The notes beneath the pieces were generated by a model that saw only the letters and a list, made by a program, of their open reading frames with translations, did no database searches and was not told the origin of the DNA. Shown one piece after another: positions 35,001 through 42,698 of a DNA stretch of 64,000 nucleotides. Origin of the DNA: Deltaproteobacteria bacterium (lineage in GTDB: Bacteria > Lernaellota > Lernaellaia > JACKCT01). The stretch spans positions 1-64,000 of the forward strand of contig JADLEX010000057.1 in NCBI GenBank assembly GCA_020845895.1, in the 5' to 3' direction. Positions within the stretch are counted from its first letter, which is position 1, and each line of letters opens with the position of its first letter. Made by a program: the position numbers and the translations under genes.

Positions 35001-37170
35001 GCATCGGCGCCTGCTGCGCCTGCACGAAGCCGCCGGCGACACCGAGGCCGTGCGCGCCCGCATCGACGAGCTCATCCGCATCCATTCCGGGCTTCGCGAA
35101 AACGAAGAGGTCGAGGCGCTCTACCTGCAACGGTTGCAGCTCGATCCGACCGACGCCCCAGCGCGCGAAGCGCTCTCGGAGCTTTATGTCGCGTCGGGCG
35201 AGACCGACAAAGCGCAGCTCTTCCTCTTCGACGAAGCCGAGACCGCGGAGCACGAGGGCCGCGAGGAAGACGCACTGGCGCTCTACGAACGCATTGTCGC
35301 GCTCGACGGCGCGAACGAGGCCGCGCGGCTGCGCGTTCACGAACTGCACAGGGCCGCGGGGAACATGGCGGCCGCGGCCGGCGCGCTGATCGGTCTCGTC
35401 GATCAGTGCATGGCGGCCCGGCGATACCACTCGGCCGAGAAGCATCTGCATGCGATTCTGTCGATGGACCCGACGAACGGCGCGGCCAAGGAGCGCATCG
35501 CCGATCTGTTCATGCGCTCGGCGCAGGAGAAAGCGCAGGTCGAGAGCCTCTTGCGACTCGCTGAAAAAGCGCTGGGCGCGGGGCAATACGAAGAGGCGCG
35601 CGCCCGGCTCGACGACGTGCTCGCGCTCGATCCGGAGAATCCCGAGGGACGCAACCTCGTCAACGCGATCCACTTCCGCCAGCCGGCGGTGGCCCGGCGC
35701 GAAGCCGGAGCGATCTTCGAGGATGTCGAAGTCGAGTATCAGGACCAGGGAGACGTGGCGATCTCGTGGAGCGACGAGGATCGCGGACGGCAGCCCGCGA
35801 TGGAGGAACCGCACGCCGCCGCGTCGTCCGCGTTCGCGGACACGTCGGCCGAAATCGATCTCTTCTCCGAGGGCGGCGAGCCGCGTGACGTCGAGTCGGG
35901 CTTCGACATCGATACCGGTGAAGGCGACGTCGCTGACGCCGTCGAGTCGCCGGTGGTGGACATCTTCGCCGCGCCGTCCGCCCCCGCGGACGAGACTCTG
36001 GACGGTGAAGAGGGCGAACTTGCCGCAGCCGCCGAGGCCGCGGACTTCAGCGTGGACGCTTTCGCGGTGCGCGAAGACGAGGCCCGTACGACCGAGATCG
36101 TCGCCGAGCCGGTGGATCTGTTCGGATCGGTGACCGAGGAACCGCGCCTGCCCGAGCCCATGCCCCAGGCCGAGCCCGCGGACGTGGATCTCTTCGGCGA
36201 CGGGGACGATTCCGCGCCCGAACCCGAGGTCGACCTGTTCGGCGAGTCGGCGAAGCCCGAATCCGCGCCGCCGTCGGAGTGGCCGGATGTCGAATTGCGC
36301 CCGGGCGGCGATCTCGAATCGACGACGGGCCCCGCGGAACCGTCGTTTGAGATCGTACACGAAGACGGTCTCGCGACGGACGAGGTGGATCTGTTCGACC
36401 GGCCGGACGCGGGATCGGACGACGTCGATCTGTTCGCGCCGACCGAGGAGACGCTCGAAGAAGCCACTGCCGGAGACGACCTCGTTGAGGAATTGCTCGA
36501 ACTCGAGGAACGCAAACCGGCGCGCGACGAGGCAAAGGGCATCGGAGAACTGCTGCTCGACAGCCTGATCGGTCCGGAGAAAACACCGGCGCCGATTCCC
36601 GAGCGCCGCGCCGTCGAGACCGACATGCTCGACGACTTCATCAGCGCGCTCGGCGGCGAGTCGGCCGGCGCGCCTTCCGCGGCGCCCGGCGACTTCCTCG
36701 CGGACCTCGCCTCCGAATTCCGCAACATGCTCGGCGGCGAAGCGCCGCAGGACGCGCAGGCGCATTACGCGCTCGGCATCGCATTCCGCGAGATGGAGCA
36801 GACGAACGACGCCATCACCGAATTCGAAAAAGCGCTCGCGCTCGGCGACGAGGCGATGGAATCGCAGATCGCGCACCAGCTCGCTCAGTGCTACATCGAG
36901 GCCGAGACTTGGGACCAGGCGGCGGAGTACCTGTCGCAGACGCTCGACGCCACGGAGCGCGGCGGCGGCGACATCGATCCGGTGGACGTGCGCATGGATC
37001 TGGGGCTCGCGTACAAGGCGATGGGTAAGCTCAAGCGGGCGTTGGCGACCTTCCAGGAAGTCGATGCGCAAAACGCCAACTACCGGGGCGTGAAAGCCGA
37101 AATCCAGAGCCTGAAGAAGCAGCTCGGCGAGGGCGGCGACGAACCGCCCGACAACATCAGCTTCGTGTGA
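29095..37170 (+). CDS. Giant TPR protein (2,691 residues) with two acidic VDLF-repeat linkers
   Basis: Start TTG 29095 overlaps the M24 peptidase stop (TTGA) after a G-rich ribosome binding site. Residues 1-300 form the basic N-terminus SKGKNKGSFLSKIRQKPKEK and TPRs (GFYPKAVAVYKQALAIDPDM). Residues about 300-520 are an acidic linker with a PE run. Residues about 520-2190 are an array of TPR-like units, by length roughly 45-50. A second acidic linker spans about 2200-2535, and a final TPR domain about 2540-2685. Both linkers repeat the motif (D/E)-(V/I/L)-D-L-F, nine exact copies (first at 30448-30462) plus variants. No enzyme motif, signal peptide or TM segment. A cytoplasmic scaffold is inferred; the N-terminal module resembles TPR proteins of other Deltaproteobacteria. 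Confidence 0.92.
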   Translation: MSKGKNKGSFLSKIRQKPKEKIDPELQALLESVQDDPEDMRARLKLADGYLKREDKLRALDQYLTVAETYAQKGFYPKAVAVYKQALAIDPDMIEVYLKLAGQYEKLGLMGEVVAQYTKAAAIHEKAGRKKEAIDIFRSLIDMSPDNAVGRLKLGQRYLKEGFANEAIAEFLKAARVFEKQGETGDVRRLYESLLEKGIEDMRVVHPLLEIYRAADEHELILQRLSALKTDVAGSASVLEILAGSSAALGRKASAIAAYQQLIALYEQARRPDKVHDICIEILRVDETHVAALANVAAWREKIAEQERERARRAEEEKARRAEAEQEAEVDIELEGEEDLDLDLADREEAARIAAEGLDVDEARVDRSVPDAVEEDVWEVAEGESPPTEAVDVFEDSKAHEAEDHIPMMDVVEHGYVAEEKDAHRVDRAEPEDHEVEFEDHAEPVAAKSDEDLDLFAPEVGEAQDAEVDLFSEGAEAGTDDVDLFAAAEPEAAEAARVDVTPKTEPEPEPEPEPEPEIPVVDWDSLSPEGARDQLHLARMACEDIGKLERFDTYLDDLAVEHPEDLVVLQAQHDRALETGDDDARLAHLYDLVAAARKSDSEDFDRWLEVLVEAAPDDLDAAGQLADRLHATNPDRAIVMHTSLARRAAERGDTGEAEHRLGRVLDIHPENPGALGDLLDLHRRTGDENKTFATLMRLAPVVENSGDGARARALLDEALRLRPESDEAADALLGLYDRGKDVGGATALLWKLGRDAEDANRTDEAERHFDALLTRDPDHAKAREHLKDLYILTDRPAEAIAQLISLANVAAEARRYRDAESALREALGLDPASDSVRLALADLLERADRPVDAANELAALADAWTASHPEKASEAYERALALAPSSAALIRRHAEFLRKTGKGEQALARLYQLADLASRQGRTEEAESAYQEILVLDSAADRAHLALKDLYVTTGRTDQAVAQLLALAESTRKSGDDSTSLAYLGEIVGLAPENLAAHRAILELHEASGNVDAAVGEMIAIARIQAAAGNTADAATALRKVLKLRPEDTEAFERLKSIYIESGDEKRALELLLGRAERMEKAGRLENALAAIDEVLVLVPGRIDALEARKALLLALGNTDGAVSTLRLMAAVHRGADRSADAENTLREIVRLAPSDMAAREELAELYLASNRAERAVAPYEELIDLAEASGDVDAIERYARAVLQIAPDRTRALEALAELYEHQERGSDAAKIFETLADLAVAGNDVTAARDWLGRASMLLPDDPGPLTHLLEIARSQGDAAVQVRAHIDLATLFSRLGQNDHAETQLNFALSVEPGADAALDALVALYRATDRDALTIPHLVALAEIEIERQNTFAAEERLNAVLEIDDGHAGALELLSDLHLRSGDTDRAVRELFRLVAAAQTRGDIESALATLARVESADPTNIEAIRRRADLLEEAGRPDEAVDELTRLANALRRAGDTDEAGKTLRRILAADPRHEAAHVELVSLCRESGDTDGAIDELFRRADILTADGETAAAAAALGEILETAPGNDRALWDLADLHELTGEIPEAIDRLMSLARYAHDAGRPERREEALRRVIALDPVHGEAQIQLRAHYAESGRTEQAIEFAYDYAARLIAGRQSDRAEAVYRDILRLDATSDRAAEQLVDLAIGRGDTARAIEVLRGRADAAEAAGDTDRLVSVLRRCVAIDAYNPDEWDRLKDVYVAAGRRAEAIETIFESLETLSEAMSPDEIEGRLLEVLALDDGNTRALRRLGDHYRRQGAADRAADALMRLGESCAEAGESAAARAAFAEVAMIDPNHAPALVRLADLALAAGDGDEAASAYLRAAGTLVGQGDHDGAIRAANALLEMGRHEERALAIARDAYSAKGDAVAVAEIERRLADLAESTGDLYAAEGALRAIAQRDVEDFTIRGRLADVLAREGKTTEALAELYAVADLAAKAGDVATQASALTRAVEIDPDNAKAHRRLLRLHEAAGDTEAVRARIDELIRIHSGLRENEEVEALYLQRLQLDPTDAPAREALSELYVASGETDKAQLFLFDEAETAEHEGREEDALALYERIVALDGANEAARLRVHELHRAAGNMAAAAGALIGLVDQCMAARRYHSAEKHLHAILSMDPTNGAAKERIADLFMRSAQEKAQVESLLRLAEKALGAGQYEEARARLDDVLALDPENPEGRNLVNAIHFRQPAVARREAGAIFEDVEVEYQDQGDVAISWSDEDRGRQPAMEEPHAAASSAFADTSAEIDLFSEGGEPRDVESGFDIDTGEGDVADAVESPVVDIFAAPSAPADETLDGEEGELAAAAEAADFSVDAFAVREDEARTTEIVAEPVDLFGSVTEEPRLPEPMPQAEPADVDLFGDGDDSAPEPEVDLFGESAKPESAPPSEWPDVELRPGGDLESTTGPAEPSFEIVHEDGLATDEVDLFDRPDAGSDDVDLFAPTEETLEEATAGDDLVEELLELEERKPARDEAKGIGELLLDSLIGPEKTPAPIPERRAVETDMLDDFISALGGESAGAPSAAPGDFLADLASEFRNMLGGEAPQDAQAHYALGIAFREMEQTNDAITEFEKALALGDEAMESQIAHQLAQCYIEAETWDQAAEYLSQTLDATERGGGDIDPVDVRMDLGLAYKAMGKLKRALATFQEVDAQNANYRGVKAEIQSLKKQLGEGGDEPPDNISFV

Positions 37171-37198
37171 CCACGGCGCGTTGTCGCCGGCGAAACGT

Positions 37199-37226
37199 CG
37201 AAGGGCGGGGAGTTCCCCGCCCTTCG
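37199..37226. terminator. Bidirectional terminator hairpin
   Basis: A perfect 12-bp inverted repeat (CGAAGGGCGGGG, 37199-37210, and its complement 37215-37226) with a 4-base loop separates the giant TPR gene from the convergent DUF5610 gene. On the plus strand it is followed by CTTGTCATCGTTT, a loose T-rich tail. Confidence 0.8.
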
Positions 37227-37245
37227 CTTGTCATCGTTTCGGAAC

Positions 37246-37803
37246 TTAGACGATCGATGTGGGCGCCGCCGGGCCGACGGCGGTCGGGTTGCCCGAACGC
37301 AGGTCGACGAGGCGCGTCTCGATGAACTTGTTGAACCTGTCGTGCGCCATTTGGATCGTGTTCGCGGCGGTGTCGAGAATGCCTTTGTCGTTCACGCCGA
37401 GATTCGACAGAATTCCCAGCGCCTCGCTGTAGCCCTGGTCGATCGCGCCGTTGATGAGCGCCTGATAGCTCACCAGCGCATGTTCCTCGCTCATGTCGGG
37501 ATTCTGCTGCTGGTAGAGACCGAAGAGCCCGATCGCGAAATCCGCGATTCGCCCGCTGACAGCCTGGGGCGACGTGTCCACGGTGGACAGATCGTAGCCG
37601 AGTTCCTTCGCCGCGAGCTGCGTCATCTCCAGAATCTTCTGGAGCGACCTGTCGGCGACCACCTGGAGGGAGCGCGCGCGATCGACCGACCCGATGCGGA
37701 CCTGATCCGCGATGCCGGGTTTCGACTTCTTCTCGATGCGTTGCGCGTCCTTGGATCCGGCCGCGACCGCGGCCTGCGAGCCGGTCAATCCGTTGACGTT
37801 CAT
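37246..37803 (-). CDS. DUF5610 protein
   Basis: A 185-residue protein whose centre matches my memory of DUF5610: ELGYDLSTVDTSPQAVSGR, IADFAIGLFGLYQQQNPDM, VSYQALINGAIDQGYSEA and GILDTAANTIQMAHDRFNKF. It is mostly helical with no signal peptide or TM. ATG 37803 follows GGAGGGCGAGG; an upstream start is unlikely. The role of DUF5610 is not known to me; in other genomes it is often fused to or near flagellar or surface proteins, but there are none here. It lies downstream of the double radical-SAM gene (gap 127 bases, same strand). Confidence 0.8.
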   Translation of the reverse strand: MNVNGLTGSQAAVAAGSKDAQRIEKKSKPGIADQVRIGSVDRARSLQVVADRSLQKILEMTQLAAKELGYDLSTVDTSPQAVSGRIADFAIGLFGLYQQQNPDMSEEHALVSYQALINGAIDQGYSEALGILSNLGVNDKGILDTAANTIQMAHDRFNKFIETRLVDLRSGNPTAVGPAAPTSIV

Positions 37804-37930
37804 CCTCGCCCTCCGGTGGCGTGCCAAGGGAATCCGCCGCGTCCGCTTCGGACCCTCGTCATGGTATCGGAAACGATCTTATGAAACTTGAGCGACGCCG
37901 CGCAATCGCCTTCGTAGCGCGGGGCGAACC

Positions 37931-40915
37931 CTACAGCCAGGCGTCGAGGCCGGTTTCGCGCAGCACCTCGCGCAGCCGCTCCACGCCTTCATAATTGGGG
38001 CAGCGCGTGCAGATCGGATCGAAGAGCGGCTTGTCGTTGGCGAAGCGGTAGTCGCGGTGCGTCGCCATGTACTTGCCGGCCACGCGGGCGCGGTCGTAGT
38101 CGTCGCCCGTCCAGATGTCGCGGAATCGCGCGGTGTTGACGTCGTGCACGACCTTCGGGCTGCAACAGTAGCTCACGCGCCCGTCGGCCCAGACGCGGGA
38201 GAACGCCCATCCCACGAGGCAGCCGTCGTCGAGATACCGCGTGCCGCTCCAGTTCTGCGCGCTCTCGGCGAGCTGCACGTCGATGTTCTCGACGACCCGA
38301 ATTCCCGCCGTTTCCGCGACCTTTTTCGCGTCCACGATGTGACTTCGCACGCGGGCCAGTTCTTCGTCCGACAGGGCCAGCTCGCGATTGTACGGCTCGA
38401 TCGCCGTGAGCTGGTAACGCAAGTGATCGACGCCGAGACGTGCGCCGAGTTTCGCGAACGACACAATGTCGTCCACGTTCCGATTGCCGATCACGCACAC
38501 CAGCACAACCTCGGGCTTGTCCGACACGTCTCGCCCCTTGATGCGCATGAGCGTTTCCAGATTCGCAATCACGCGGTCGAACTCGTCGTCGGGCGCACCC
38601 GGGTGCGTGCGTCGGTACACCTCGCGGTCCGAGGCCATGAGGCTCACGTACAGCAGGTCGCACCCCGCCTCGACGAGCGTGGTGGCCAGCTCGGGCGTCA
38701 GTCGAATGCCGTTCGTGAAGAGCGTCGTGAAGAGCTTTCGATCCTTCAGATAACGCACCATGTCGGCGATGCGCGGGTGCGTGGTCGGCTCGCCCTTGCC
38801 CGAAAGCACGACGTCCTCTCCCGCATGCAAATCGGCGAGGTCGTCGGCGAGACGCGTGAACACGTCCCAGTCGAGCATGGACTTCTTCCAGTTCGGCCCC
38901 AGATCCTCGCGGCCCTTCGCGAGCGGCGAGTGGAACCAGCACGGCACACAGTCGGTGTTGCACGAGTTCGTCACGTCGAGGTGAAACGTGCGCGGGCCGA
39001 CGAGGGCCATGTTTGCGACGACGCCCAGCGCGCGCAGCCGCTCCGACTCGCGGATGTCGCCGCTCGCCGCCCGGGCGAAACACTCCTGAAGGCTTCGCGT
39101 CGCGGGATCGAGATCGACGCCGATCTTGCCCAGCACCATGCGCGCGCCCGCTAGAAAGTTTTCGACGCGGCCCGAAAGGGTTTCGAGCGGCGTAACCGAC
39201 AGGGCGAGCATTTCGGCGTTTGGCGCGCGTCGCCCCGTGGTCTCCTCGATCAGCGCGGCGATCTTCGGCAGGCGAAAGATGTTGTCCGGCAGCAGCGGAA
39301 CGCGGATTCGATCGCCCGGTGCGGACGCACGTAGCGCCTCGATGGTCCGCGAAAAGCGCCGCCCCTCGCCCAGGATATGGTCGTGCAGCAGGTCGATGTC
39401 CGCCGCGAGGCTGACGAACGGCATGCCGACGCGGATGGGACTCACGGCGTCGGGAAGCACGGCGGAGATCGGCGCGGCTTGCGACGCGGTAGGCCGTGGC
39501 GGCTTCAAGCCCGATGGCGCGGGCGCGACCTGCGGCGACGTCGCGACGAACGCAACCGGGGTGTAACCTTCCGGCGCTCCCGGGGGCTTGGGTGCATTCG
39601 GTCTCGGCCCGCCGTTCGCGCGCGGCGGCTCGGGGCGAGGGCGTTCGTGCGTGATGACGGTCGCGGCGACGGCGGGGAGAGCCGTCGCATCACCAACGAG
39701 CCCGCCGTGACTCGCGGCGATGAGCGCGTCGCGGGAGGCGCCTGCCTTCGCCATGTCGACGAGGCGATCCACCAGCGCGGCATCCTCGGGAGTCAGCCCG
39801 CCGCGGATGCGCATGACCTCCTGATTATGCCCGAGGTTGTCGCAGATGCGAAAACACCCGGGAAGCGGGAAGTTCACGTCGTGGCCGATCTGCATGAGCC
39901 ACGGGTCGTTCTGATCGATCTTGATCGTGTGGCGGCGGAATTCGTCGTGCCGGTCGCCGAACCAGACGTTGTCGAAGCCGTCCTTTGCCTGCCCCGACGG
40001 GATTCGGTGCGATTTGAGACACGCATTCACGAGCCCGGTGGTGGTGATGCGCGTGAAGAACCACCCGGCCGCGCAGGGAATCGTCGCGACGATGCCGTTG
40101 TCGAAGACGCCCTTGAGGGCATCGACGTTGTGCAGGCGGCGCATCATGAGCTCGGTGTGGACGAAAGGCTTGTTGTCCTGCCGGAACTCGGCGTGCCACC
40201 GATCGATCCACGCGATGTGCGACTCGTTGAGGTTGAATATCGACGTGCGGCCGGGGATCGGGTCCATCACCGACAGCTCGACCTCCTCGACGCCGAGATC
40301 GCGCCCGTAGGCGATCATGCCCGGAATCTCGCGGTAGTTGAGGCTGCACACGACGTTGTAGATTTTCACGCGCGGGACGCGCAGACCGGCGGCGCGCCGC
40401 GCGGTAAGCCTTGCCAGCAGATCGGTCACGATGCGAAAGGTCTTTTCGCTTTTGTTCGGATGCAGCTTCGCGTACGTCTCCCCGGTCGCGGCCCAGACGG
40501 AGACGATGAGGTTGTCGAGCCCCACGTCGCACAGCGCGTCGAGCTGCACCTCGTTCGTGCACACGAAGCTCGTGTTCACGGTACAGCGCATCCCGGCGTC
40601 CTTGATCCAACGCACCACGTCGATCAGGTATTTGTAGCAGCTCGGGTCGCCGCCGCCGCCCAGAAACACTTCGGCGACGCGCAGGTCCTTGAGGCGCGGG
40701 ATGAGGTCGAAGACGAACCGCGGCGAATGCTCATCCAGTTCCAGCGTATCGTAGTGATCGCCGTCCCGCAAAAACGGCGAGCGCGCCCAGCACCCGACGC
40801 AGTTGTTGGGGCAGGTGTCCGTCAGGTCGAGATGCACCATCTCGGGCCCGATGAGCGCCCGGTCGCCCAGTTTCATGCCCGCGAGTCGTAGTGCGGTGTC
40901 GCCGTCGATGGCCAA
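37931..40915 (-). CDS. Tandem double radical-SAM/SPASM-like protein
   Basis: 994 residues with two complete radical-SAM modules. Module 1 (about 20-415) has the cluster motif CPNNCVGCW (Cys35, 39, 42) and later CAAGWFFTRITTTGLVNAC and PGCFRIC, a SPASM/twitch-like Cys set. A Pro-rich linker (about 425-480) follows. Module 2 (about 615-994) has CNTDCVPCW (Cys652, 656, 659), VVLSGKGEPTTH, then CLVGWAFSRVWADGRVSYC and CTRCPNYEG. Both CX3CX2C motifs are intact, so each half should make a 5'-deoxyadenosyl radical. Start TTG 40915 follows AGAGGAC. No RiPP-like precursor peptide is evident; substrate unknown. Radical-SAM with SPASM usually modifies peptides or proteins. Confidence 0.92.
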   Translation of the reverse strand: MAIDGDTALRLAGMKLGDRALIGPEMVHLDLTDTCPNNCVGCWARSPFLRDGDHYDTLELDEHSPRFVFDLIPRLKDLRVAEVFLGGGGDPSCYKYLIDVVRWIKDAGMRCTVNTSFVCTNEVQLDALCDVGLDNLIVSVWAATGETYAKLHPNKSEKTFRIVTDLLARLTARRAAGLRVPRVKIYNVVCSLNYREIPGMIAYGRDLGVEEVELSVMDPIPGRTSIFNLNESHIAWIDRWHAEFRQDNKPFVHTELMMRRLHNVDALKGVFDNGIVATIPCAAGWFFTRITTTGLVNACLKSHRIPSGQAKDGFDNVWFGDRHDEFRRHTIKIDQNDPWLMQIGHDVNFPLPGCFRICDNLGHNQEVMRIRGGLTPEDAALVDRLVDMAKAGASRDALIAASHGGLVGDATALPAVAATVITHERPRPEPPRANGGPRPNAPKPPGAPEGYTPVAFVATSPQVAPAPSGLKPPRPTASQAAPISAVLPDAVSPIRVGMPFVSLAADIDLLHDHILGEGRRFSRTIEALRASAPGDRIRVPLLPDNIFRLPKIAALIEETTGRRAPNAEMLALSVTPLETLSGRVENFLAGARMVLGKIGVDLDPATRSLQECFARAASGDIRESERLRALGVVANMALVGPRTFHLDVTNSCNTDCVPCWFHSPLAKGREDLGPNWKKSMLDWDVFTRLADDLADLHAGEDVVLSGKGEPTTHPRIADMVRYLKDRKLFTTLFTNGIRLTPELATTLVEAGCDLLYVSLMASDREVYRRTHPGAPDDEFDRVIANLETLMRIKGRDVSDKPEVVLVCVIGNRNVDDIVSFAKLGARLGVDHLRYQLTAIEPYNRELALSDEELARVRSHIVDAKKVAETAGIRVVENIDVQLAESAQNWSGTRYLDDGCLVGWAFSRVWADGRVSYCCSPKVVHDVNTARFRDIWTGDDYDRARVAGKYMATHRDYRFANDKPLFDPICTRCPNYEGVERLREVLRETGLDAWL

Positions 40916-41034
40916 ATCGTCCTCTCGAAAATCCGATCGTGCATCGCCCGACCGGGTATCGCGTGTTGTCCGATCAAGCTTTGTAGCACACGTCGGAGGC
41001 GTTGGGGATGAATTGCGTCAAAGCCGTGTTTTCC

Positions 41035-41062
41035 TTGACAAAAGCGAAGCCCCCGGCATAAC
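41035..41062 (+). promoter_or_regulatory. Putative sigma-70 promoter for the lipoprotein gene
   Basis: A perfect TTGACA (41035-41040) and, after 16 bp, CATAAC (41057-41062, four matches). The start of transcription would be near 41069, 22 bases before ATG 41091. Confidence 0.6.
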
Positions 41063-41090
41063 GTCGAGGCGGTTCTCCAGAGGTGATGGA

Positions 41091-41489
41091 ATGCGTTTTC
41101 GCGCCGTGTTCGTCGTGACGTTGTGCCTCGCGGGCATTGCCCTCGCCGCGTGTTCGCGCGAACCGGTCGTCTTCGGCGATCCGGGCACGGCCAAATTCTC
41201 GAAGATCAGCACCGCCATGCTGCGACAAAGCGCGGTCGATATGATGGGCCGCCCGATCACAATCGGCGAAAAGTTCCTCATGTCACTCGGGACGGAGTTC
41301 GCCGAAGGGTACGAGGCGTTCCTGTGCAAGGGCGATTTCGGAGAGATCGTGATCCTGTGCCCCTTGGGCAAGTACAGCGACCAGATCAAGTCCCTGCGAA
41401 AGGGCCGCCCGATTGTCGCGTATGGATTCGTCACGACGATCGTTCCACCCGGCAAGCAGCGCGCCCTCATTGCGGTCTCCGTCGAATAG
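41091..41489 (+). CDS. Small lipoprotein, unknown
   Basis: A 132-residue protein with a signal peptide (MRFRAVFVVTLCLAGIALAAC, lipobox LAAC, mature Cys about residue 21). The mature part contains TIGEKFLMSLGTEFAEGYE and IVILCPLGKYSDQIKSLRKG, with two Cys that may pair. It appears to be a compact beta-rich domain (an OB-fold-like single-strand binding or periplasmic folate-binding shape is possible), but no family is recognised. SD AGAGGTGA. It precedes the RlmI-type gene by 12 bases and could be co-transcribed with it. Confidence 0.75.
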   Translation: MRFRAVFVVTLCLAGIALAACSREPVVFGDPGTAKFSKISTAMLRQSAVDMMGRPITIGEKFLMSLGTEFAEGYEAFLCKGDFGEIVILCPLGKYSDQIKSLRKGRPIVAYGFVTTIVPPGKQRALIAVSVE

Positions 41490-41501
41490 GGCTTCCATCT
41501 C

Positions 41502-42698
41502 ATGACCATTCCCGCGTGCGTCCTCAAGTTCGGCCGCGAAAAGAGCCTTCTGGCGAGGCATCCCTGGGTGTTTTCCGGGGCGCTGCAACGTGAACCTGAC
41601 GTCGACCGCGGCGAGACGGTGGATGTCGTCACCGCCGACGGGCATTTCGTCGCGCGCGGCGCGTATAACCCCGACAGCCAGATCCGCGTTCGCGTCTACA
41701 CGTTTGAACCCGAGGCGATCGACGAGTCCTTTTTCGAACGGCGTATCCGCGAGGCGCTTACGTGGCGGCGCGCCCTGCTGCCCGCGGATACGAACGCATT
41801 CCGCGTGTGTTTCGCCGAAGGCGACGAACTCCCCGGCGTGATCGTCGATCACTACGACGGGTTTGTCGCGCTCCAGTTGCAGACCGCCGGCGCCGATGCG
41901 CGGCGCGAGGACATCGTCGAGGCCGTCCGCCGTGTGCTCGCGCCCAAGGGCATCTACGAGCGCAGCGACAGCGGTTTCCGCCGCGAGGAAGGGCTCGACA
42001 CGCGCACAGGTCCGTTGTTCGGCGACGTGCCGCCCGCGACGCTGCCGGTGAAGGAATCGGGTGTCACGCACCTCGTGGACATCGCGAACGGCCAGAAGAC
42101 CGGCATGTTCCTCGACCAGCGCGATTCGCGCGCCGTCGCGCGGCGGCTCGCAAACGGCAAAACCGTTCTCAACGTGTTTTCCTACACCGGCGGATTCGCG
42201 CTCGCCGCACTCGCGGGCGGAGCCACGCGCGCGGTGAACATCGATACCAGCGGCGCGGCCCTGGCCATCGCGCGCGAGGCGTACCGGGCGAACGGATTCG
42301 CGGTGAATGACGCCGACTTCATCGAGGACGACGCATTTGCGCGACTGCGTGTCATGGACGAGCGATTCGATGTCGTGATTCTCGATCCGCCCGCGTTCTG
42401 CAAGAGCCAGTCGCACGTCAAGACCGCCCTGCGCGGTTACAAGGACGTTATCATGCAGGGTCTACGGCGCACCAAGCCGGGCGGCCTGTTGCTCGCGTTT
42501 TCGTGCTCGGGGCACGTGGACGCGACGCTCTTCCAAAAGGTCATCTTCGGCGCGGCGCTCGACGTCGGCCGCCAGGCGCAAATCCTCGCCCGGCTCGGCC
42601 ACTCGTTCGACCACCCGATCAACATCTATCATCCCGAAGGCGAATACCTGTCCGGCTACGTCGTCCGGGCGGGACGCGAGGAGGCTCACGCGCGATGA
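41502..42698 (+). CDS. Class-I rRNA large-subunit methyltransferase (RlmI-like)
   Basis: RlmI methylates C5 of cytosine 1962 in 23S rRNA. An N-terminal PUA-like domain (KFGREKSLLARHPWVFSGAL) is followed by a central EEHEE-like region and a Rossmann methyltransferase core: DQRDSR, VLNVFSYTGGFALAAL (SAM loop), VILDPPAFCKS and LLAFSCSGHVD with the catalytic Cys in FSCSGH. 398 residues is normal. The stop overlaps the following ATG (ATGA). rlmI assignment is at family level. Confidence 0.93.
   Translation: MTIPACVLKFGREKSLLARHPWVFSGALQREPDVDRGETVDVVTADGHFVARGAYNPDSQIRVRVYTFEPEAIDESFFERRIREALTWRRALLPADTNAFRVCFAEGDELPGVIVDHYDGFVALQLQTAGADARREDIVEAVRRVLAPKGIYERSDSGFRREEGLDTRTGPLFGDVPPATLPVKESGVTHLVDIANGQKTGMFLDQRDSRAVARRLANGKTVLNVFSYTGGFALAALAGGATRAVNIDTSGAALAIAREAYRANGFAVNDADFIEDDAFARLRVMDERFDVVILDPPAFCKSQSHVKTALRGYKDVIMQGLRRTKPGGLLLAFSCSGHVDATLFQKVIFGAALDVGRQAQILARLGHSFDHPINIYHPEGEYLSGYVVRAGREEAHAR

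Noticed and set aside
28960-37071. Very long minus-strand reading frames (about 1,330 and 1,360 codons) opposite the giant TPR gene
   Set aside because: They mirror the GC3-biased plus-strand codons, encode Arg/His/Val-rich sequence without domains, lack ribosome binding sites, and the plus strand has clear TPR structure.
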